Positions 53,844-61,930 of a stretch of 64,000 nucleotides of DNA are shown in pieces; within the stretch, counting starts at the first letter, position 1, and every line of letters starts with the position of its first letter. Source of the DNA: a candidate division FCPU426 bacterium (GTDB lineage: Bacteria; Oederibacteriota; Muellerivitia; Muellerivitales; Muellerivitaceae); assembly GCA_027452205.1 (NCBI GenBank), contig DAIDGV010000017.1, positions 124,001-188,000 of the forward strand. The letters run 5' to 3'. The notes below the pieces were generated by a model. The model was not told where the DNA came from. It did no database searches and worked only from the letters and a program-made list of their open reading frames with translations. The position numbers were made by a program, and so were the translations under genes.

Positions 53844-54023
53844 TTAATCGGAATTTTCGTCCATTTCCCGGATGTTCTCCTCGAATAGGTCGTTGCTTTC
53901 GCCATACTCCCAATCTACTTGTCCGGTCTCCCGTGCGGAAATATCGAGATCGTCATGAAGTAATGGTTTTTTTCTTTCTTTGAGCATGGGGGTTTTAGTT
54001 TGTTTTTTTGGATGTTTCAGCAT
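53844..54023 (-). CDS. small charged protein (59 aa), unknown
   Basis: 59 residues. It starts at the ATG complementary to 54021-54023, behind AAGGAGGG at an ideal distance, and stops at 53844-53846. The N-terminal third is very basic (MLKHPKKQTKTPMLKERKKP), the rest acidic (DDLDISARETGQVDWEYGES, then FEENIREMDENSD). A charge-split peptide like this could bind nucleic acid or a partner protein; no family recognised. It has its own terminator and a structured 3' UTR. Confidence 0.65.
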   Translation of the reverse strand: MLKHPKKQTKTPMLKERKKPLLHDDLDISARETGQVDWEYGESNDLFEENIREMDENSD

Positions 54024-54119
54024 GGAACCCTCCTTGAAATTAAATTGGGAAGGTTCCGGTCCGGTTTAAAGACAGGCCTGGTAAATATTCGGCCGTTTTT
54101 TCAGTGTTTTGGATGGATG

Positions 54120-55424
54120 TCAGCGGGGTTGGTTGACTTGATAGATCTTGTACCTGGCTTTTCCGGCTTGCTTAGCCTGGTACATGGCGTTGTCCGCCGC
54201 TTTGACCAAGTCCTCGTATAACAAGCATTCCTGGTTCGAATAAGCGATCCCGATACTGGTCGTAATGAGCGTTTGGGTCCCTGAGAATTTAAAAGGTGTT
54301 TCAAGGCTTTTTAGGATCCTTTCGGCGATGATGACCGCCTCGCCGGGATCGGTCAGGTCATCCAACAACACGTTGAATTCATCGCCTCCCACCCGGGACA
54401 AAAAATCACTGGGTCTTAGACAGGTCTGAAGTCTATGGGCGAATTCGGCGAGCAGGGTATCCCCGGCCAAATGGCCGAAATGATCGTTGATGTATTTGAA
54501 CCCATCCAGATCCAAGTAAAGCACGGCGAAAAGATAATGATCGTCCCTTTGCAAATGGGCAAAAGCCCGCTTGAGATTCTCGGTAAAAAGTAGGCGATTC
54601 GGCATCCTCGTCAGGGGGTCGTAATAGGCTTGCTTGGCTAGGTCTTGTTCCAATTGCTTATGCTGGGTAATGTCCGTAAAGGAACCGGCGATCCGGATCG
54701 GCCGGTTCTTATGGCCGAAAACAGCCTGTCCGCGGCTGAGGAACCAGCGGTAAGTCCCGTCCTTATGGCTCAAGCGATGCTCACTGACGAAAAGGGGGCT
54801 TTTATTGGCCAAATGCTCAGCCAGTTCGCCCGTCACCCGGATCATGTCCTCAGGGTGGATCCGCTTTAGCCATTCCTCCGGGGTTGTGGTGATCTCATTA
54901 TCCTGATAACCCAACAGCCATTTCCACCGGGATGAGTAATAGACTTGGTTCGTCACCAGGTCCCAATCCCACACCCCGTCGTTGGATCCCATGGCGACCA
55001 GTTCATAACGCTGCCGTTCCTCCTCGATCTTCTTGAAAAGTTGGAACCTTTCCACGGCGTAGCGGATGGAACGGTTCAGGAGCGTGCTATCCACTTGGTT
55101 CTTGACCAAGTAATCCTGGGCGCCGTTCTTGAGCGACTCAATGGCCATGGCGGTGTCTTGGTTGCCGGTCAGGATGATGATGGGGATCTCGGGTTTGGCG
55201 TGGTGGACCTGTTTTAAAGTGTCCAGTCCGGTCCCGTCGGGCAGGGTCAGATCCAAAAGGATCAAGTCCATCGGGTCGTGATCCAGCCGTTTCAGGCAAT
55301 CATTGACGGAAGAGTCGAAATCCAGATGAAAAGCGCCGGAGGAAGACCTTAGGTATTCCTTGAAAAGACGCACATCACCCGGGTTGTCTTCCACTAACAG
55401 CAGGTTGAGAGGTTTAGGGGGCAT
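54120..55424 (-). CDS. response regulator with PAS and GGDEF domains
   Basis: 434 residues. A receiver (LLLVEDNPGD; phospho-acceptor Asp in LILLDLTLPDGTG; Lys in DYLVKNQ) at 1-120, a PAS_3-type sensor (GVWDWDLVTNQVYYSSRWK ... IHPEDM) at about 140-255, and a GGDEF domain with active site RVGGDEF. The I-site RPSD lies five residues before GGDEF, so feedback inhibition is expected. It makes c-di-GMP, controlled by phosphorylation. AAAGGAG fixes ATG 55424. It lies downstream of the kinase at 55566 on the same strand and may be its output. Confidence 0.92.
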   Translation of the reverse strand: MPPKPLNLLLVEDNPGDVRLFKEYLRSSSGAFHLDFDSSVNDCLKRLDHDPMDLILLDLTLPDGTGLDTLKQVHHAKPEIPIIILTGNQDTAMAIESLKNGAQDYLVKNQVDSTLLNRSIRYAVERFQLFKKIEEERQRYELVAMGSNDGVWDWDLVTNQVYYSSRWKWLLGYQDNEITTTPEEWLKRIHPEDMIRVTGELAEHLANKSPLFVSEHRLSHKDGTYRWFLSRGQAVFGHKNRPIRIAGSFTDITQHKQLEQDLAKQAYYDPLTRMPNRLLFTENLKRAFAHLQRDDHYLFAVLYLDLDGFKYINDHFGHLAGDTLLAEFAHRLQTCLRPSDFLSRVGGDEFNVLLDDLTDPGEAVIIAERILKSLETPFKFSGTQTLITTSIGIAYSNQECLLYEDLVKAADNAMYQAKQAGKARYKIYQVNQPR

Positions 55425-55565
55425 GATTGGCTCCTTTCTTAAACGCTGCAACTCTTGGAGGGGTCACCGAGTCCAAGAAAGGAAAAAAAGAACTTCTATC
55501 TCAATAATAGCGCTTCAAACGGTTCCTGGAAAGGAGGGGAGGGATGATTTGTTATAGGCTTTATT

Positions 55566-58463
55566 TCAATCGTGTTCCTTGGGCAAAGTGAAGAAAAAGG
55601 TAGAGCCCTGGCCGGGAGTGGATTCTACCCAGATCCGCCCGCCATGCCTTTCCACGATCCTTTTACAGATCGCCAAACCAATGCCGGACCCTGAATATTC
55701 CTCCCGGTGATGCAGGCGTTGGAAAATGACGAAAATACGGTCGTAAAATTTGGGGTCGATGCCGATGCCGTTATCTTTACAAGCGAAGATCCACTCTTCT
55801 TCGGTTTCGGTCATGGAAAGGTCGATCTCGGGTGTTTCGCTTCTTTTGAACTTCAGGGAGTTCGAAAAGAGGTTCTGTAATAGTTGGGCCAATTGGACCG
55901 GGTCGCCTTGCACCGAACCCAAGGGACCGTGGGTGATCTTGGCGCGGCTTTCGGTGATCGGGAACTCCAGGTTCAGGACGGTCTCGTTGAATATCCGTTC
56001 CATGTCGACTTTTTGAAGGGCCTGACCGCGGCTATCCACCCTAGAGTATTCCAATAGTCCATTAACCAATAATTGCATGCGCTTGGCGCCATCCACGGCA
56101 AAGGCCATGTAATCCTTGGCATCCGGGTCCAGCTTACCTTTCAAGTGCTCGGATAAAAGTTGGACAAAACTGGCCACCATTCGCAAAGGCTCCTGGAGGT
56201 CGTGCGAAGCGACGTTGGCGAATTGTTGAAGCTCCGTGTTGGACCGTAATAAGGATTCGATCTTTTTGCGTTCCGTGATATCGCGAATGATACCGCCGAA
56301 ATAAACTTGCCCCTCCGCTTCCCAGGAGGACAGGGAAAGCTCGATGGGGAATTCGACCCCGCTTTTACGAAGTCCTTGTAGTTCGGTGGTCTTGCCCAAA
56401 AGCCGGAGGCCTTGGGGTCCCTGGAAAAAAGCCCGATCAAAAGGGTATTTTTCCCGTTGTTTTGCCGACAACAAGGCGCCGAAAGGTTCGCCGATCAATT
56501 CCTGCTCGGTATAGCCGAATATGGTCTCGGCGGCTTGGTTCCCGGACAAGATGTTTCCCTGATCGTCGGTGGTCAGGATGGCATTAGGGGAAGAACGGAT
56601 GACGGAGCGGAAACGGGCCTCGGATTCCTTGATCGCTTGTTGGGCCGCTTGGATATCGGTCACGTTATGGCCAATGGCCGCCAGGGTGGTCGGCTGGCCC
56701 GTTAAAGGGTCCTTCAAAATGCCCGCGCTAAAATAGACCGGTACGGGTTTTCCGGTCTTGAAGTTCTTGAGATGGAATTCACCTTCCCAGTGGCCATGGT
56801 CGATCAAAGCGCCGATGACCTCCTTGTGCAATTTTGGAATATCGTCCTTAAAGACGAAATCCTCGTGTTTCAATACCCTTGTGTTGGAGTATTTTTCCAG
56901 GCCGATCATGGCCCGGCCCGCTTCGTTCAGATAGGAAATGTGCCCGTCGGGATCGGTGGTCACAATGAAATCCGAACTGGTCTCCACCAACAAGGCCAGT
57001 TCTTTTTGGGCTTTTTCGTGTTGATGCCGTTCGATGATCCGGCCCAACTGGGTCCCGATATGGGCCATACTGTCCATCAGTTCCAAGTTCGGCGGTACGG
57101 GCCGGTCGGTGAAGAATTCCAGGACCGCGACGACGCTCTTACCGATCATGATGGGAAAGCCGAAAGCGGCCCCGACATGGATATCCAACCCCATTTTGGC
57201 CCGGGGGAAATTATGGTAATGCTCCACATCCTCGATCCAGCGGGGAAGGCCACTGGTAAAAACGATGCCCGGCAGGCCTTCGCCCGGCCGAAAGACGCTC
57301 TTTTCGGTGGCTAGTCGGAGGTTGCGGTATTTGTTCTCGTCGCGGATGAACCATTGGGAACCGGGTCTTAATTGGTGAAGGTCGTCTTCGTCCACGTAAT
57401 AAACATGGCCTACGGGCCAGCCCAAATAGCCGCAGATCAGGCTTAAACTCAGTTCGACCGCCTCGGGCAAGGTCATCGACTCGTTGGCGGCGATGGTGAT
57501 CGAGTGGAGCAATTTGATGAGCTCGATCTTTCCCTGCAACTGCCTTTCCGCGATGTGGGCCCGTTCCAGGTTTTCCTCGGCGGTCTTTCGCTCGGCGATG
57601 GCCGCGGCCAAAGCCAAGGCGGTGATCGAAATGACGCTTATGAAGGCTTGAAGCAATAGGAGGGACCGGTCTTTCGACGAGAGAACGAAAGGCCCGATGC
57701 CGTGCATGGTGTTCCAAAGGGCGATCCCGCACATCAGGACGGAAGCCGTGGCGGAGGCTTTGCGCCCCAACCGGTAAGCGATCCAGATGAGCGGCGGGAT
57801 ACAGAGGAACTCGGTCCCGATGTTCTCGTGGGGAAAGAGCAGGCTTCCAAAAACGACCTGACTGATGGCGCCGACCCCAAGCAAGGAAAGAAGGGCGATA
57901 GGGATCCGCTTCGGATCGACCCGAGGTTCCTCGTACCAAAGGATCAGGAGAGGGGTCACGATCAAGGCGCCGGTCAGGTCGCCCAACCACCAGGTCAACC
58001 AAACATCGCCATAAAGGCTCCAAGAACCATAACCTTCCAAACAAAGGATGGTCACGCCCACGGTCGCGCTGGCCATCGTGCTGAAGATCTCAGCAAAGAA
58101 GACGAACTTTATGATGTCCGCGGAACGGTCGAAGACCCGGCGGCCATTGGCGAAGCGACGGACCAACAGTGCGCCTAAAAGGCCTTCCAGCGTATTGCCG
58201 CCGGCGATCACGAAAGAGGTGATCAGGTTCCCGGCGGTAAAAAAATTGGCTAAAAAAGCGCCGATGAATATGGTGGGCCAAAAGTTCTCGCCAAAGACCA
58301 AAAAGGTCGCCAGGGCAATGCCGGTGGGCGCCCAAACAGAAGTGGCGCTGGCGTTCAAATAGGCTAATTTGAGCCCCAGTTTTGCCGCGACAAAATAAAC
58401 CGCAAGAACGACAACAGTTTTCAGGAACGTTCTCATTTTTGGAGAAAGAACCGGGTTATCCAT
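55566..58463 (-). CDS. MASE1-GAF-PAS-PAS sensor histidine kinase
   Basis: 965 residues. An N-terminal MASE1 membrane domain (about 10-300; SVWAPTGIALATFLVFG, TWWLGDLTGALIVTPLL), a GAF domain (about 330-490), two PAS domains (about 500-615 and 625-735), a phytochrome-type HisKA with phospho-His 754 in ASHDLQEPLR, and HATPase_c (SLKFKR N-box, DNGIGIDP, GSGIGLAICKRIVE). The HDLxEPLR type is often paired with stand-alone Rcp1-like receivers, and one is encoded just upstream. GAGGCGG supports ATG 58463. Confidence 0.93.
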   Translation of the reverse strand: MDNPVLSPKMRTFLKTVVVLAVYFVAAKLGLKLAYLNASATSVWAPTGIALATFLVFGENFWPTIFIGAFLANFFTAGNLITSFVIAGGNTLEGLLGALLVRRFANGRRVFDRSADIIKFVFFAEIFSTMASATVGVTILCLEGYGSWSLYGDVWLTWWLGDLTGALIVTPLLILWYEEPRVDPKRIPIALLSLLGVGAISQVVFGSLLFPHENIGTEFLCIPPLIWIAYRLGRKASATASVLMCGIALWNTMHGIGPFVLSSKDRSLLLLQAFISVISITALALAAAIAERKTAEENLERAHIAERQLQGKIELIKLLHSITIAANESMTLPEAVELSLSLICGYLGWPVGHVYYVDEDDLHQLRPGSQWFIRDENKYRNLRLATEKSVFRPGEGLPGIVFTSGLPRWIEDVEHYHNFPRAKMGLDIHVGAAFGFPIMIGKSVVAVLEFFTDRPVPPNLELMDSMAHIGTQLGRIIERHQHEKAQKELALLVETSSDFIVTTDPDGHISYLNEAGRAMIGLEKYSNTRVLKHEDFVFKDDIPKLHKEVIGALIDHGHWEGEFHLKNFKTGKPVPVYFSAGILKDPLTGQPTTLAAIGHNVTDIQAAQQAIKESEARFRSVIRSSPNAILTTDDQGNILSGNQAAETIFGYTEQELIGEPFGALLSAKQREKYPFDRAFFQGPQGLRLLGKTTELQGLRKSGVEFPIELSLSSWEAEGQVYFGGIIRDITERKKIESLLRSNTELQQFANVASHDLQEPLRMVASFVQLLSEHLKGKLDPDAKDYMAFAVDGAKRMQLLVNGLLEYSRVDSRGQALQKVDMERIFNETVLNLEFPITESRAKITHGPLGSVQGDPVQLAQLLQNLFSNSLKFKRSETPEIDLSMTETEEEWIFACKDNGIGIDPKFYDRIFVIFQRLHHREEYSGSGIGLAICKRIVERHGGRIWVESTPGQGSTFFFTLPKEHD

Positions 58464-58505
58464 CGAACCGCCTCGCTTCTTTGAGAAGTGATCAGGCAAA
58501 AAAGG

Positions 58506-58946
58506 TCAAGGGATGCGGGCCAGCCAAAATTTTTCGATGTAGGTCATCACCACTGAGAAGTGATCCATGATCAAGGGTTTCACAATATAAAAATTCGCTT
58601 TGCTTTGATAGGCGCTTTGCAGGTCTTGGTCCTTTTGTGAGGCGCTCATGATCAAGATAGGGATCTCTTCCAAGCCTTTGGTCTTCCTGATCTCGGTCAG
58701 CAGTTCCAATCCGCTCATCTTGGGCAGACTCAGGTCCAGCAAGACGATATCGGGTTTTCCCTTTCCGGAGAAAGCGTCGGCCTCATGAAGCATCTTCAAG
58801 GCGGTCTCGCCATCCCGGGCGAGGGTCAAGTGGATGGGGAAATGGGACATCTTGAAAAGTTCTTTCATCAACAACGCGTCGCCAGCGTTGTCCTCCACGT
58901 GAAGGATCTCTATCTTTTTTTGCTCATCCTGGGTCGGGACCGGCAT
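58506..58946 (-). CDS. stand-alone receiver (Rcp1-like response regulator)
   Basis: 146 residues, receiver only. Acidic pocket HVEDNAGDALL, phospho-acceptor Asp in DIVLLDLSLPKMSG, Ser/Ala switch in MSASQKD and Lys in FYIVKPLI. No output domain, as in cyanobacterial Rcp1. It is first in the operon with the MASE1 kinase (42-base gap) and so is its likely phospho-partner. GGAGG precedes the ATG. Confidence 0.92.
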   Translation of the reverse strand: MPVPTQDEQKKIEILHVEDNAGDALLMKELFKMSHFPIHLTLARDGETALKMLHEADAFSGKGKPDIVLLDLSLPKMSGLELLTEIRKTKGLEEIPILIMSASQKDQDLQSAYQSKANFYIVKPLIMDHFSVVMTYIEKFWLARIP

Positions 58947-59348
58947 TTGGAACCTCCTCTAAGGAATTTTAAGAACGTCCCGCGTTTTGGAAATCGGGCA
59001 CGTTAAATCGGTTTTATTTATCGAGCGGGATCCCTTGCAGGAAAGACCCAGGGCGGAAACCACTTGAACTATTTTAATCCGTGGTTGGAAAAGGGAAATC
59101 ACAAACTTGGTCCCAATTTAATAAGACGCTCAAGATCGTTTTTTTATGTCGTTGAAAACGGTTTCTTTGAAAATTTTTTTAAAATCAAAGGGGTTTTAAA
59201 GAAAAAATCTGTCGGGGGGCTGGAACCAGGTCCTTTTTTGTGGTGCTAAGATAAAAACGAGTGCGTTCATGGATCTTAAATTTTTTTGAACGAACGAGAT
59301 CTTTTGAACGGCTCTCTGCTCGACTTCCGACCACAAGAAGGAAGGCCC
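58947..59348. other. 402-base divergent intergenic region
   Basis: No gene is recognised. It contains AT-rich tracts (59135-59215), the extended -10 TGCTAAGAT at 59244-59252 that probably drives the TonB receptor operon, and GGACCTGGTTCCAGCC-type dyad symmetry near 59219-59233. Confidence 0.5.
59244..59252 (+). promoter_or_regulatory. extended -10 element of the TonB receptor operon
   Basis: TGCTAAGAT, identical to the elements before the ROK kinase and recG. It lies 97 bases before ATG 59349. No clear -35. Confidence 0.4.
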
Positions 59349-61376
59349 ATGAAGAATGATCACCGCCCCAAAGACGGCTTTTCGCGTGACGCATATGGCT
59401 CCTATCTGGCAACGTTTCTGATCCTGGCTGTCCTTTGGACCGGACCGGTTTTGGCTCAAACGCCGATCCTAACGCCCCCCTCGGTGGTGAACCAAGCCGA
59501 AACCCCGTCTCCTACCGAGTTGAAGAAACTAAGCCTCGAAGAACTTATGAATTTGGACGTCACCTCAGTGGCCAAGGAACCGCAACCCTATGGTCAGGCT
59601 CCAGCCGCCATTGAGGTCATTACCAACGACGAGATACGCCGTTCGGGCGCTTCCAGCATTCCCGAAGCTTTGCAACTGGCGGATAATCTGGAGGTGACGC
59701 AGTCGTCATCTTCCAACTGGGACATCAGTGCCCGCGGATTTAACGCGGGCCTTTCCGACAAACTTTTGGTGTTGATGGATGGCCGTACGGTTTATAGCCC
59801 GCTGGATGCCGGGGTTTTCTGGAACGCGCAGGATTACCTGCTAGAGGACCTGGACCGGATCGAGGTTGTCAGCGGCCCTGGTGGAACTTTATGGGGAGCC
59901 AACGCGGTCAACGGCGTCATCAACATCATCAGCAAGGACGCCAAGGACACCCAGGGAGCCTATGTGGAAGGGGGCGGCGGAACGGAACTACAGGATTTCA
60001 CCGGGGCCCGTTACGGCGGAACGTTGGCTCCAGATGTTTATTACCGGGTCTACGCTAAATACTTCAACCGCGGCAACGAATTGTACGCTAACGGTAACAA
60101 TGCCTCCGATGCTTGGGATATGGGGCAAGGCGGGTTTCGCGTTGATGACGAAGCGGACCTGAAAAATAAATTCACCCTACAGGGAGATCTTTACGCCAGC
60201 AGTTTGAACGCTCCGGGGACCGGTTCTCAAGCCTATAACGGGGGAAACATCCTGGGCCGCTGGACCCATACCATTTCAGATGATTCCAACATGAGCTTGC
60301 AGCTCTATTTCGACCAGGCCTATATCAACGACCCGATGGCGGCAAGTTCCTCAGGCCCGGCGGCGGATTTCGCCGACAACCTGGATACTTACGACCTGGA
60401 TTTCCAGCATCATTTCTCCCTGGACGAGAACAACCGTTTTACCTGGGGAGTGGGTTACCGATTTACTGACGATGTGGTCCAAAATGCCTCCGCTATTGCT
60501 TTTATTCCTCCGACCCTGGATCAAAGTTTGTACAGTGGTTTCGCGCAGGATGAATTCATGTTCGCCACCCATTGGGCCCTGACCCTGGGGTCGAAGATCG
60601 AGCACAACGACTACACGGGATTTGAATTCGAACCGAGCGCCAGACTGGCCTGGACGCCGTCGGGGCAGTTGATCTGGGCGGCGGTCTCGCGCGCGGTCCG
60701 GATGCCGTCCCGGATCGATGTCGATACCCTCATACCGAACTCGGCCACACCCCTTTTGACCGGCAATCCCAACTTTCTCTCCGAAACTGTAATCGCTTAT
60801 GAATTGGGTTACCGCGCGCAATTGAGCCATGAACTCTCCGCATCCCTCTCGACCTTTTTCAACAACTACAACGACCTGCGGAGCATCAGCCTGGTTCCCG
60901 GCGCCACGGGACGATACATCATCACCAATAATCTGGAAGCGCAAACCTGGGGCGCCGAATTGACCGCCGATTATCAAGTGATGACCGGTTGGCGGCTCCA
61001 CGCGGGCTATGATCAGCTCAATGAAAATGTCTGGATCATGCCCGGCGGGACGGACGTGGATGGCGGACTGGAGGACACCGCGGACCCACCCAACCAAGTT
61101 TTTTTAAGGTCCTCGATGGATCTGCCCTATCGGACCCAGTTGGACCTGGCTTTCCGATGGATCGACGCCGTTCAAATTTATAGCAGTTCGCTCGGAACGG
61201 TGCCTTCTTACGCCGAATTGAACGCCCGCCTGGGTTGGAACGTCACCCCCGCCATCGAACTGTCCGTGGTGGGCCAGAACCTCCTTCAAAACGAGCATCC
61301 TGAGTACGGCTTTCCGAGACCGACACAGGAACAGATCGCCCGCAGCGTTTATGGGAAACTGGCATGTCGGTTTTGA
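59349..61376 (+). CDS. TonB-dependent receptor
   Basis: 675 residues. After a signal peptide ending VLAQ comes the motif LKKLSLEELMNLDVTSVAK, typical of a receptor subgroup. The plug domain follows (about 90-195: IEVITNDEIRRSGASSIPEA, LLVLMDGRTVYSP, RIEVVSGPGGTLWGANAVNG), then a 22-strand-type barrel ending in KLACRF with terminal Phe. AAGGAAGG supports ATG 59349. It overlaps the YfiR-like gene by 13 bases. Ligand unknown; the linked signalling genes suggest a sensory or uptake link. Confidence 0.93.
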   Translation: MKNDHRPKDGFSRDAYGSYLATFLILAVLWTGPVLAQTPILTPPSVVNQAETPSPTELKKLSLEELMNLDVTSVAKEPQPYGQAPAAIEVITNDEIRRSGASSIPEALQLADNLEVTQSSSSNWDISARGFNAGLSDKLLVLMDGRTVYSPLDAGVFWNAQDYLLEDLDRIEVVSGPGGTLWGANAVNGVINIISKDAKDTQGAYVEGGGGTELQDFTGARYGGTLAPDVYYRVYAKYFNRGNELYANGNNASDAWDMGQGGFRVDDEADLKNKFTLQGDLYASSLNAPGTGSQAYNGGNILGRWTHTISDDSNMSLQLYFDQAYINDPMAASSSGPAADFADNLDTYDLDFQHHFSLDENNRFTWGVGYRFTDDVVQNASAIAFIPPTLDQSLYSGFAQDEFMFATHWALTLGSKIEHNDYTGFEFEPSARLAWTPSGQLIWAAVSRAVRMPSRIDVDTLIPNSATPLLTGNPNFLSETVIAYELGYRAQLSHELSASLSTFFNNYNDLRSISLVPGATGRYIITNNLEAQTWGAELTADYQVMTGWRLHAGYDQLNENVWIMPGGTDVDGGLEDTADPPNQVFLRSSMDLPYRTQLDLAFRWIDAVQIYSSSLGTVPSYAELNARLGWNVTPAIELSVVGQNLLQNEHPEYGFPRPTQEQIARSVYGKLACRF

Positions 61377-61930
61377 ATTCCCGCCCAGGATGGGCATCGC
61401 ACTTTGGGTTGATCCTCCTTGTCGTGCTTTGGGCGGCGGCCCCCGTGAAGGCGCAAACGCCCATCTCCAAGGAATACCAGGTCAAAGCCGTGTGCCTGTT
61501 CAATTTGGCCCAATTCATTAATTGGCCCTCGGACGCTTTTAGGAGCCCGGACGAGCCTTTTTATATCGGCATCCTGGGCGAGGACCCATTTGGCGCCTAT
61601 TTGGACGAGACCGTCCAGGGTGAGAAAATAGACGGTCATCCCCTCGCTATCCGGCGTTATGCCCGGATCGAGGACGTCAAGGATTGCCAGCTCCTCTTCA
61701 TCAGCGCTTCCGAGAACGATCGTATGAAGGCCATCCTCTCCGCTTTGCGGGACCGCGATATCCTTACGATCGGCGAAACGAAAGGTTTTTGTGACCAGGG
61801 CGGGATCATCCGTCTGTTCATTCAAGACAACAGGATCCATTTCAAGATCAACGTGGAAGCCGCCAAACGCGGCAACCTTTCCATTAGTTCCAAGGTGCTT
61901 CGCTTGGCGGAGATATACCACCATGAGTGA
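61364..61930 (+). CDS. YfiR/DUF4154-family periplasmic protein
   Basis: 188 residues with a signal peptide (VVLWAAAPVKA). EYQVKAVCLFNLAQFINWPSD and the end, FKINVEAAKRGNLSISSKVL, are the DUF4154/YfiR signatures. YfiR in Pseudomonas is a periplasmic repressor of the cyclase YfiN. Here the likely partner is the extracytoplasmic domain of the kinase encoded next. It overlaps the receptor gene by 13 bases and the kinase gene by 8 bases. Confidence 0.9.
   Translation: MSVLNSRPGWASHFGLILLVVLWAAAPVKAQTPISKEYQVKAVCLFNLAQFINWPSDAFRSPDEPFYIGILGEDPFGAYLDETVQGEKIDGHPLAIRRYARIEDVKDCQLLFISASENDRMKAILSALRDRDILTIGETKGFCDQGGIIRLFIQDNRIHFKINVEAAKRGNLSISSKVLRLAEIYHHE

Noticed and set aside
53701-53850. c-di-GMP riboswitch at the paired hairpins
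   Set aside because: No conserved GEMM core sequence or tetraloop-receptor pattern could be found in either orientation.
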